From an uncultured Prevotella sp. (GTDB lineage Bacteria > Bacteroidota > Bacteroidia > Bacteroidales > Bacteroidaceae), in NCBI GenBank assembly GCA_900314455.1, contig OMVI01000097.1:1-32536 (forward strand): a stretch of 32,536 nucleotides of DNA, given 5' to 3'. The notes beneath the pieces were generated by a model. The model was given only the letters and a program-made list of their open reading frames with translations. It did not search any database and was not told where the DNA came from. Position 1 is the first letter of the stretch. Each line of letters begins with the position of its first letter. The translations under genes and the position numbers were made by a program. Below are positions 6,955 to 14,205 of the stretch, one piece after another.

Positions 6955-8307
6955 TTATATTGCGTCAAACTGATGGAGGAATATTGCAGCAATACAGAGC
7001 GGACATATAAAGCGTATCATGAACAACCAGATACCGTAAAGCTTTCCGCTGACAGTATCCCAGTTGGTAAACTCCGCCTTGACAAGTTTGTTTGGCACCA
7101 CCCATCCCACGAAGATGCAGGTCAGGAACGAACCAAGCGGCAACAGAATCTGTGCCGTCAGGAAGTCGCAGAAATCCATAAGGCTCTTGCCCATCACCGT
7201 CAGTCCGCTTACGGCACCACACGACAGCGAGCAGAACACGGCAATAATGCAGCACGTGAGCGTCACGATGGCGGCAGCACTGGTACGGCTGGTGTGCAGC
7301 TCTTCACGGAAGAATGCAGTTCCAATCTCGTGCATTGAAATCGTAGACGTCAGTGCAGCGAGGACGAGCAACGCATAGAAGAGAATCGAAATGACGTAAC
7401 CCAGCCCTGGCATGAAAGCGAAAGCCTTGTCGAACACTGTCGGCAGAGTGATAAAGATAAGCGACGGACCACTGTCGGGGTTCACTCCAACCGAGAAAGC
7501 TGCCGGGAATATCATCAATCCGGCAAGTATGGCTATCATAGTGTCGATGAGTGCAATCTGCGTTGCTGACTTATAGAGGTTCGTTGTACGACTGAAGTAG
7601 GATGCGTAGGTACACAGGCATGCCGTACCGAGGCTCAGCGAGAAGAACGCCTGTCCAAGAGCGTCGAGGAATACGTCGTGTGTCAGCTTCGAGAAGTCGG
7701 GATGAAAGAGGAACTTTATGCCTTTCATGGCGCCCGGCAGTAAGCAGGATGCGATGACAATAATTATCAGCAGAACAAAGAGCGTAGGCATAAGGAGATT
7801 CGATGCTTTCTCAATGCCTTTCCGAACTCCCTTTGTTATGACGAAATGGGTCATCAGCACGAAGGCAACAGCCCACAGGGCAGGCTTTATCGGGTCGGAG
7901 GAGAACATGGTAAAGTATTCCTTCACGGCATTGACATCACCTGCTATGAATCCGAAGATGGACGCGAAGAGGTACTGAAGACACCATCCGGCGACGACAG
8001 AGTAGAAGCCGAGGATGATGGTTGACGTGATGACGCCGAGCAGTCCGACACCGCCCCACACCTTGCCTTTGCCAAACGACCGATAGGCACGTGCGGCATT
8101 CGAAGCTCCGTGACGTCCGACGACGAACTCGGCAATCATTCCCGGTATGCCAAGAAGCAGTACGCAGACGAAGTAAATGACGATGAAGGCTGCGCCCCCG
8201 TTCTGTCCCGCCATGAACGGGAACCGCCATATATTGCCCAGTCCGACAGCACTGCCGGCCGTGGCGAGTATCACTCCAATCTTACCAAAATTAGCTCTTG
8301 CTTCCAT
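6955..8307 (-). CDS. Sodium-dependent transporter, neurotransmitter:sodium symporter (NSS) family
   Basis: The 450-residue protein has about 11-12 membrane segments and the family signature in TM1, AVGLGNIWRFPF (20-31). This is the unwound stretch that binds Na+ and substrate in LeuT-fold transporters. NGGAAF follows at the start of TM2. NPDSGPSLIFITLP lies in the TM6 region. Bacterial members take up amino acids such as tryptophan, leucine or tyrosine with Na+. The substrate here cannot be told from sequence. It lies 17 bp downstream of a close paralogue (8325-9686) and very probably shares its transcript. No promoter was seen in the gap. Confidence 0.93.
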   Translation of the reverse strand: MEARANFGKIGVILATAGSAVGLGNIWRFPFMAGQNGGAAFIVIYFVCVLLLGIPGMIAEFVVGRHGASNAARAYRSFGKGKVWGGVGLLGVITSTIILGFYSVVAGWCLQYLFASIFGFIAGDVNAVKEYFTMFSSDPIKPALWAVAFVLMTHFVITKGVRKGIEKASNLLMPTLFVLLIIIVIASCLLPGAMKGIKFLFHPDFSKLTHDVFLDALGQAFFSLSLGTACLCTYASYFSRTTNLYKSATQIALIDTMIAILAGLMIFPAAFSVGVNPDSGPSLIFITLPTVFDKAFAFMPGLGYVISILFYALLVLAALTSTISMHEIGTAFFREELHTSRTSAAAIVTLTCCIIAVFCSLSCGAVSGLTVMGKSLMDFCDFLTAQILLPLGSFLTCIFVGWVVPNKLVKAEFTNWDTVSGKLYGIWLFMIRFICPLCIAAIFLHQFDAI

Positions 8308-8324
8308 TACTTACACTTTTATTA

Positions 8325-9686
8325 TCAGATTAGTCCAAACTGATGGAGGAATATTGCCAGAATGCACAGCGGGCAGATTATCCTCACAAGGAAATAATAG
8401 ACTCCGAAGAGTCGTCCACGCAGTGTTCCCCAGTTTGTAAACTCATCCTTCACAAGTTTCTTCGGAACGTACCAGCCTATGAACAGACAAGTCAGGAAAC
8501 CGCCAATAGGCAGGAATATCTGTCCGGTAACGAAGTCGAAGACATCGAACAAGTCCTTTCCGCCAATAGAAAGGACGCTCCAGTCGCCCAAGGACAACGA
8601 GCACAGAGAGCCAACGACAAAGCAGCCGATGGTGACAATGGTAGCGCCTGTCTTGCGGCTGATGTGCAGTTCTTCCTGGAAGAATGCCGTGCTGACTTCG
8701 TGGAGTGAGATAAGCGATGTCAGGGCAGCCATAGAAAGGAGCACGTAGAATGCCAATGAGATAATGAAACCTACTATCGGCATGCCTGCAAACGACTTTT
8801 CGAAGACGTTGGGGAGCGTGATGAAGATGAGCGAAGGACCGCTGTCGGGGTTCACGCCTACGGAGAAGGCTGCCGGGAATATCATCAGTCCGGCAAGAAT
8901 GGCTACCATCGTGTCGATGGTACATATCTGTCCGGCTGTGTTGACGAGGTTTGTCTGACGGGTATAGTACGACGCGTAGGTACAGATACAGCCCATTGCG
9001 ATGCTCAGAGAATAGAAACTCTGCCCCAATGCGTCAAGGAAGACGTCGCTGGAGACCTTCGAGAAGTCGGGCTTGAACAAGAAGCTGATTCCCTTTTCAG
9101 CTCCGGGGAGCAGGCAACTGGAAACTGCAATGACGAGCAACAGTATGAACAGTATCGGCATCATTATCTTCGATGCTTTCTCAATACCGTTCCTTATGCC
9201 GTGGATAATGACAAAGTGGGTAATAAGAAGTATTACCGCAGTCCATATGACAGGCTCCCAAGGATTGGCTTTAAAGTCGGAGAAGAACTGCTGGAAATAC
9301 TCTGGTGAGCCGTGCAGTTGGTTGGCAAGTGAGGCAAACACGTACTCAAGGCACCAGCCAGATACCACGGCGTAGTATCCTGTGATAAGAAATCCGGTCA
9401 GGACACCAAGGTATCCGACCCACTTCCATGCCGTTCCATGCGACAGCTTTGTGTAGGCGCGAGCCGTGTTCGACGCTGCATGGCGCCCGATTATGAACTC
9501 GTTAATCATGCACGGCATGCCAAGCAGCAGCACGCAGCCTATATAAATGATGATGAATGCGGCTCCGCCATTCTCGCCCGTCATATACGGGAAACGCCAG
9601 ACGTTGCCCAGTCCGACTGCGCCACCTGCCGTAGCCAGAACCATTCCTATCTTACTTCCAAAACTAGCTCTCTCTGTTTGTGACAT
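8325..9686 (-). CDS. Sodium-dependent transporter, NSS family, paralogue of the next gene
   Basis: The 453-residue protein has the TM1 signature AVGLGNVWRFPY (23-34) and the same architecture as the gene downstream. The two share long identical or nearly identical stretches (ILAGLMIFPAAFSVGVNPDS; SCLLPGA.KGI.FLF.PDFSK) and the same C-terminal pattern FLHQF. They therefore arose by tandem duplication. Differences cluster in the early loops (about residues 88-140) and in TM10-11, where substrate choice or gating could differ. A TAATTTTG -7 box lies at 9711-9718, giving a short leader of about 18 nt. It sits back to back with the promoter of the VanZ-like gene. Confidence 0.93.
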   Translation of the reverse strand: MSQTERASFGSKIGMVLATAGGAVGLGNVWRFPYMTGENGGAAFIIIYIGCVLLLGMPCMINEFIIGRHAASNTARAYTKLSHGTAWKWVGYLGVLTGFLITGYYAVVSGWCLEYVFASLANQLHGSPEYFQQFFSDFKANPWEPVIWTAVILLITHFVIIHGIRNGIEKASKIMMPILFILLLVIAVSSCLLPGAEKGISFLFKPDFSKVSSDVFLDALGQSFYSLSIAMGCICTYASYYTRQTNLVNTAGQICTIDTMVAILAGLMIFPAAFSVGVNPDSGPSLIFITLPNVFEKSFAGMPIVGFIISLAFYVLLSMAALTSLISLHEVSTAFFQEELHISRKTGATIVTIGCFVVGSLCSLSLGDWSVLSIGGKDLFDVFDFVTGQIFLPIGGFLTCLFIGWYVPKKLVKDEFTNWGTLRGRLFGVYYFLVRIICPLCILAIFLHQFGLI

Positions 9687-9710
9687 TAATAAAAGTCTTT
9701 AAAATCACTG

Positions 9711-9718
9711 CAAAATTA
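9711..9718 (-). promoter_or_regulatory. -7 box (TAATTTTG) for the NSS transporter pair
   Basis: On the minus strand TAATTTTG matches TAnnTTTG. The -33 TTTG is not evident at the expected 9738-9741. Transcription would start near 9705, about 18 nt before the ATG at 9686. The box lies 12 bp from the oppositely directed -7 box at 9731-9738. Confidence 0.6.
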
Positions 9719-9730
9719 TAAAAAAATATC

Positions 9731-9738
9731 TACTTTTG
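9731..9738 (+). promoter_or_regulatory. -7 box (TACTTTTG) for the VanZ-like gene
   Basis: TACTTTTG matches TAnnTTTG and would start transcription near 9744. It supports the ATG at 9768 (leader about 24 nt) over the TTG at 9747 as the start of the VanZ-like gene. The -33 element is not clear. Confidence 0.6.
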
Positions 9739-9767
9739 CATCATAATTGAAAGTAAACATAGTTTTT

Positions 9768-10145
9768 ATGGCAAGTTTTTTAAGAAAATACCCCTTTTCA
9801 ACTACTTTTGTTGTATTTATTTGGATAATATGTCTAATCCCAATTCCCGACAATCCACTCAGCGAAGTGCATCTTATAGACAAGTGGACACACATAGCGC
9901 TGTACTTCGTTCTTAGCTCCATAATCGGACATGAGTTCTTCAAGGCTCACGAAAAAACAACAGCGCGGCAACTGATACTTTGGGAATGGCTGCTGCCTAT
10001 TGCCATGGGCGGTCTCATAGAGATAGTGCAGGCAACGTGTACGAACGGTGTGCGCAGCGGCGAATGGCTCGACTTCGCTGCCGACGCCATAGGTGCTACG
10101 GTGGCACTTGTCTGCGGCATCATCCTAGCGAAGATAAGGGGATAA
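9768..10145 (+). CDS. VanZ-like family membrane protein
   Basis: The 125-residue product has about four membrane segments: about 11-26, 38-55, 69-85 and 106-121. It carries VanZ-like hallmarks: DKWTHIALYFVLSSIIGHEF in TM2, LIEIVQ after TM3, and SGEWLDFAADAIGATVAL leading into TM4. The family is named after the teicoplanin-resistance protein, but most members are of unknown function, and nothing here points to antibiotic resistance. The frame is open from a TTG at 9747; the ATG at 9768 is preferred because of the -7 box at 9731-9738 and the natural N-terminus MASFLRKYPF. It stands alone between divergent transporter genes and the leucine-rich-repeat gene, which has its own promoter. Confidence 0.87.
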   Translation: MASFLRKYPFSTTFVVFIWIICLIPIPDNPLSEVHLIDKWTHIALYFVLSSIIGHEFFKAHEKTTARQLILWEWLLPIAMGGLIEIVQATCTNGVRSGEWLDFAADAIGATVALVCGIILAKIRG

Positions 10146-10216
10146 TGACAACGCTGTCTTCCAATTTGCGGATTTGTACCATTTTCGGTATAAAACGCAG
10201 ATTTTCGAATTATCGC

Positions 10217-10247
10217 TTTGACTTTTGAGATAATTCGATTATCTTTG
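10217..10247 (+). promoter_or_regulatory. Promoter TTTG-N19-TATCTTTG for the LRR protein gene
   Basis: TTTG (10217-10220) and TATCTTTG (10240-10247) are separated by exactly 19 bp, a full match to the Bacteroidetes housekeeping promoter. Transcription should start near 10253, giving a leader of about 45 nt before the ATG at 10298. Confidence 0.85.
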
Positions 10248-10297
10248 TACCACATTTCTTTTAAATATTAACTTTATTATAATTAACATTACTTTTT

Positions 10298-13200
10298 ATG
10301 AAGAAGATTTTACTTTCAATGGCGTTGCTGGCAACAACGGCAACGGCTATTGCGCAGAGCGAAATCGTCATTGGAACAGCATTGCCTTACGGTGAGACGC
10401 TAACCTTTGAATGCGAGACAGCTAACTCTGCCGACTCGGTATACGTTGACTGGGGCGACGGTAAGCGTGTGTCATACAAGAAAGGCCGTAACTCATGGAA
10501 CTCGAATACATACGTTTCCGGCAAACTGCTTAACGACACTATCCATGTGTATGGTAGTCTCGCTCAACTCAACATAGATGGAAGTCAATATGGCGACTCG
10601 CTGACAGTGCTTCAGTTTAAAAACCAGTCGAAGTTGACAAAGCTTTATGCTTCGAACAACAAACTGACCAACGACGGTCTTGACCTTAGCGGCGCTACAA
10701 ACCTCGAGATTATCGAGCTCAGCAAGAACAATCTGACGAACCTTAACCTTATTCCGTTCGACAAATTGCAGATTTTCTCGGTCAACGACAACCCCGAATT
10801 CAACACTGCTGTCTTTGCTAACGGCAACAGCAATCTGAATAACATCAGCATGAACAACTGCGACATTGTGCACTTCTATCCAATCTCGCTGCCAAATCTG
10901 TATTACCTTAATATAGCAAACGGCTCGTTGATGGACATTGAGATTGCCGATCACTACCCCAACCTGTCAAGTCTGAACCTCACGGGAAATAAGATGCTGA
11001 CGAGCGTTAACGTGACAGGATGCCCTGACTTGTATGCTCTCTCGCTCGCGAACACGGGCATCACGGACGTGAACATTGCAAGCAATCCATCGCTCAACAG
11101 CATTGACATCAGCCATACGAACGTCAAGACGCTCGACCTTTCGAAGAATACGGCTCTGAATAGCATTAATGTCAGCAACACGCTGATATCGAAGCTCGAC
11201 GTAAGCAAGATAACGGGACTCAAGACTATCAATATTGACAGCACGAGCATTGCACGTCTCGACCTCACTAAGAAGCGTTTCCTGCAATACGTCTACGCAA
11301 AGAACACGCAGATAGAGTTCCTCGACATGCACAACGCAATTGGTTACAACCGTCTGAAAATGCTTGATATCCGCAACAATAAGAACATGACTGCGCAGAC
11401 GTTGAACTTCACTTTCGACGCCATGCCTCCTCATGAAGGTGAATCTTACGGCACAAACGTGTGGATAGCAGGCTCCAACGGCGAGCACGCCAACACTAAT
11501 TTGCTTGCCTACGACGCTGAGAACAGCTACAACGTGGACGTCGAAGGCGACGGCACTGCATCAATGGACTCTGTCGACATCACAACTCCGGCAGTGGAAG
11601 GCGGAACTTATTCGCTCACACAAGTTGGCGACTACGGCTCTGACGACTCATGGCACGCCATCACAACGAAAGCTAAGCCGGGCTATCCTATTTCCGTTCA
11701 GGCTGTACCGGCTGAGGGATACCACTACGTCGGTGTAATGGTAGGCGACAAACTGTACAACGATACCATCTGCGTTACTTCTGTTCCGAACACCATCAAG
11801 GCTGTCTTCGAGGCAAACAGCAATGAGCAGGTCATCAAACTGACTGTTCCTAACGGCGCAGCACAGCAGTATGCCATCGGCGGACGCTACTCTGGCGACA
11901 AGATAACGGTTGACTGGGGTGACGGCAATCCTGTCGAATACACTCTGACTAACAGTACCACACCGGTCTATAACGACAACGGCACGAAGGGAACGACCGT
12001 CACCATTACTGGTCCGGTGCGTTATCTCGACCTCAGCAGTTATCCTGGCGTGGCAACGGACAATAAGATTTCGGCTCTCGACATTACCGGTAACGATTCT
12101 CTCCGCAGCCTTTTAACGTACATGAACGAAGCTATCGGAAGCATAGACGTCAGCAACGAGCCTAACCTTGAGGAACTCGACGCTTCATACACCGGACTTA
12201 CGGCTCTTAATATTGCCAACAATCCGAAGCTAACAAAGCTGTATGCGTATGGCAACGAGCTCACAAGCGTCAACCTGTCGACTGCTCCTGACCTCGTGGA
12301 CGTGAATCTCAAGAACAATCAACTTGAGTCTATCGACCTCTCGAAGAACCCGAAGATACAGAAACTTCAACTCCAGAACAACGCTATTGAGGACATCAAC
12401 GTGTCTAATCTTACAGCACTGGGATTCTTTGAAGCGCAAGGCAACTACATCTCAGATATTGACTTGTCGAAGAACACTCAGCTCTACGACTTGAATCTGA
12501 GTGATAACATGCTCGAAACCCTCGACCTTTCGAACAACAAACAGCTTCTTGAGCTGTATGTTTCGGGCAATAATCTGGCTCCGCTGGACCTCTCAGGAAA
12601 CACATCGCTGCTCTATGTGAACGTCAGCAACAATGGCTGGACTGCCTGCGACCTCAATGACTTCTATTGGAACTTACCGGAATGGAAGCTTCCTGCTGGT
12701 GTCAACCCTGACGATTTGGACCTGAAGACAACGCTGTGGGCACAAGGCAACTCAACAAGTTCTAAGACTCAGAACGACGCCGCACATGCCGAGAGCCTCA
12801 TCGCAACGGGCAAAGGCTGGACTGTTAACATCAAGGGCGATGCCACCGGATGTGACAGCGTATACGTGAAGGTTCTGCCTTACGAGAACGGAACAGTCCG
12901 TCTGTACACCACTGACGACAAGGAGATATTCAGCGGCTCAAAGGTGAAGAAGAATACGGCCGTCACCGTGACTGCAACACCTGCCGAGGGCTACATTGTC
13001 AAGAGCCGCAAGGCTAACGGCGAGGACTTCACCGACAGCTTCAGTCCTAAGGTTTACACTGAGGTTCTTGTAGAGTTCTCACTCGCAAGCGCCATCGATG
13101 CTATCGGGAACACAACCAACGTGACCATCAAGGGTGGTAACCGCGAACTCGATATCACAGCCGGCTCAACCATCAAGGTCAAGGTTTACTCGCTCAACGG

Positions 13201-13309
13201 TAACAATGTCTACGACGGCGAGATAACCGGCAACCAGGCAATCGGACTTCCTTCGGGCGTCTACATTGTCAAGACAGGTGGCGTCAGCAAGGCTATACTC
13301 GTGAAGTAA
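10298..13309 (+). CDS. Secreted leucine-rich-repeat protein with T9SS sorting tail
   Basis: The 1003-residue protein begins with a signal peptide (1-20, ending AIAQ). It then shows the same module twice. Each module has a strand domain containing VDWGDG (50-55 and 538-543), a run of leucine-rich repeats of the form LxxLDLSxNxxLxxLxV (about 88-385 and 573-790), and an InlB-B-repeat-like domain (about 434-506, ending NTIKAVFE; about 857-925). Residues about 944-1003 (ITAGSTIKVKVYSLNGNNVY and LPSGVYIVKTGG) match the type-A C-terminal sorting domain of type IX secretion. The protein is therefore probably exported across the outer membrane and anchored or released. LRR surface proteins of oral and gut Bacteroidetes (BspA-type) often bind host or matrix proteins; this role is inferred. 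It has its own promoter and a strong terminator. Confidence 0.9.
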   Translation: MKKILLSMALLATTATAIAQSEIVIGTALPYGETLTFECETANSADSVYVDWGDGKRVSYKKGRNSWNSNTYVSGKLLNDTIHVYGSLAQLNIDGSQYGDSLTVLQFKNQSKLTKLYASNNKLTNDGLDLSGATNLEIIELSKNNLTNLNLIPFDKLQIFSVNDNPEFNTAVFANGNSNLNNISMNNCDIVHFYPISLPNLYYLNIANGSLMDIEIADHYPNLSSLNLTGNKMLTSVNVTGCPDLYALSLANTGITDVNIASNPSLNSIDISHTNVKTLDLSKNTALNSINVSNTLISKLDVSKITGLKTINIDSTSIARLDLTKKRFLQYVYAKNTQIEFLDMHNAIGYNRLKMLDIRNNKNMTAQTLNFTFDAMPPHEGESYGTNVWIAGSNGEHANTNLLAYDAENSYNVDVEGDGTASMDSVDITTPAVEGGTYSLTQVGDYGSDDSWHAITTKAKPGYPISVQAVPAEGYHYVGVMVGDKLYNDTICVTSVPNTIKAVFEANSNEQVIKLTVPNGAAQQYAIGGRYSGDKITVDWGDGNPVEYTLTNSTTPVYNDNGTKGTTVTITGPVRYLDLSSYPGVATDNKISALDITGNDSLRSLLTYMNEAIGSIDVSNEPNLEELDASYTGLTALNIANNPKLTKLYAYGNELTSVNLSTAPDLVDVNLKNNQLESIDLSKNPKIQKLQLQNNAIEDINVSNLTALGFFEAQGNYISDIDLSKNTQLYDLNLSDNMLETLDLSNNKQLLELYVSGNNLAPLDLSGNTSLLYVNVSNNGWTACDLNDFYWNLPEWKLPAGVNPDDLDLKTTLWAQGNSTSSKTQNDAAHAESLIATGKGWTVNIKGDATGCDSVYVKVLPYENGTVRLYTTDDKEIFSGSKVKKNTAVTVTATPAEGYIVKSRKANGEDFTDSFSPKVYTEVLVEFSLASAIDAIGNTTNVTIKGGNRELDITAGSTIKVKVYSLNGNNVYDGEITGNQAIGLPSGVYIVKTGGVSKAILVK

Positions 13310-13346
13310 GCCAACGAAGGGAATAGATTACACATTATATATAATT

Positions 13347-13383
13347 AAAAAAGGCGGTCAGCTTAAAGCTGATCGCCTTTTTT
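13347..13383. terminator. Bidirectional Rho-independent terminator
   Basis: An A run, then GGCGGTCAGCTT, pairs with AAGCTGATCGCC followed by TTTTTT, with one mismatch and a very small loop. The flanking A and T runs make it work on both strands. It therefore serves both the LRR gene (+) and the convergent CYTH gene, which ends at 13399 (-). Confidence 0.9.
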
Positions 13384-13398
13384 ATAAGTTGTAGATAA

Positions 13399-13896
13399 TC
13401 ACCGGTACTCTTCCGGAAGGGTATCCCGCCAGTCCTTGAAGGGATTGCGGCGCATGTGGGAATTGTAGAACCGACGGTCGCCGGTTACCTCCATGCCAAT
13501 GAAGTCGGGCTTTTCGAATGGCTCATTCTCGTTCCCCAGCTCCACTTCCGCCATCACAAGGCCTTCGTTATCGCCATGAAACTCATCGACTTCGAAGGTG
13601 TGATTGCCCGCAGGAACAAGGTAACGGTGTTTGTCTATGATACCCGGCTCACATAGGAACATAAGGTTGCTTGCCTCGTCGAGCGTTATCTCCTTTTCGA
13701 ATTCGTAACGTGTCATGCCGCCATTGCGCGACGGTCCCTTGATGGTAAGGTATGCCTTATCATCGCGGATACGCACTCGGACGGTGTTGACGGCAGCAAA
13801 ATAGCCTTGCTGAATGTGACTGCAAGACGTGGCTTGGCTTTTCCAGTCCATCCGTTTGTGGACCAGAAACTTGCGTTCTATCTCCAGACCGCTCAT
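13399..13896 (-). CDS. CYTH-domain protein (triphosphate tunnel metalloenzyme)
   Basis: The 165-residue single-domain protein has the diagnostic EIERK motif at residues 5-9 (ExExK). It also has alternating basic and acidic strands typical of the eight-stranded tunnel: RVRIRDDKAYLTIKG, RYEFEKEI, and MAEVELGNENE. Known members hydrolyse inorganic tripolyphosphate, thiamine triphosphate or, in class IV adenylate cyclases, make cAMP. The short bacterial single-domain form is most often a triphosphatase, and the substrate here is not known. Its start codon overlaps by one base the stop of a 46-codon membrane-protein gene (TGATG), so translation is probably coupled. The two products may work together at the membrane. 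Confidence 0.88.
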   Translation of the reverse strand: MSGLEIERKFLVHKRMDWKSQATSCSHIQQGYFAAVNTVRVRIRDDKAYLTIKGPSRNGGMTRYEFEKEITLDEASNLMFLCEPGIIDKHRYLVPAGNHTFEVDEFHGDNEGLVMAEVELGNENEPFEKPDFIGMEVTGDRRFYNSHMRRNPFKDWRDTLPEEYR

Positions 13897-14036
13897 CAGT
13901 TCATAAGTATAGTACTGATTGCAAAGATGATTGCCAATGCTATCAGCACTCCGAAAATCCAGTTGACTACGCGGTTTGCCTGTTTCTCTTGTTTCTCTTC
14001 GCGCTCCTTACGGCGCAGTTTGCTTCTTTCACTCAT
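13896..14036 (-). CDS. 46-aa single-pass membrane protein coupled to the CYTH gene
   Basis: The frame starts with ATG at 14034-14036 and ends with TGA at 13896-13898. The first 23 residues are strongly charged (SERSKLRRKEREEKQEKQAN), probably a cytoplasmic helix. A membrane segment follows at about 27-45 (WIFGVLIALAIIFAISTIL). No family is recognised. The stop shares its A with the start codon of the CYTH gene, so ribosomes could reinitiate directly. Such an arrangement suggests an anchor or regulator of the CYTH enzyme; this is inference. The start lies close to the dispersed repeat at 14048-14080. Confidence 0.72.
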   Translation of the reverse strand: MSERSKLRRKEREEKQEKQANRVVNWIFGVLIALAIIFAISTILMN

Positions 14037-14047
14037 AGTAATTAGTC

Positions 14048-14080
14048 CTCTCCAAGCCTCCCCCAAGGGGAGGATGTTTA
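14048..14080. repeat. Dispersed palindromic repeat (CTCTCCAAG-CCTCCCCC type), copy 1
   Basis: CTCTCCAAGCCTCCCCC is followed by AAGGGGAGG, which gives a partial hairpin (CCTCCCC/GGGGAGG), and then ATGTTTA. Close copies lie at 18927-18962, at 19257-19291 (inverted) and at 32503-32536. It is intergenic and non-coding. Confidence 0.8.
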
Positions 14081-14172
14081 ATCACCTACTTAAAGGAAGC
14101 TTGGGTTTGGTTGATTTTTAATTGTTATTATGTTTTTAAATTTCTATTCTATGTTTATCTCGGTAACCACCA

Positions 14173-14205
14173 TCTCCCCTCCTTCGGAGGGGCCGGGGGA
14201 GGTCT
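14173..14205. repeat. GC-rich hairpin repeat next to the end of prfB
   Basis: TCCCCTCC-TTC-GGAGGGG forms a tight hairpin and is followed by CCGGGGGAGG, which can also pair with the upstream C-rich strand. It directly adjoins the prfB stop codon and could end that transcript. It resembles the CTCTCC-type repeats but is not identical. No T run follows, so a terminator role is uncertain. Confidence 0.5.

Noticed and set aside
9747-9767. TTG start for the VanZ-like gene
   Set aside because: It would lie about 3 nt from the predicted transcription start; the ATG at 9768 gives a typical N-terminus.
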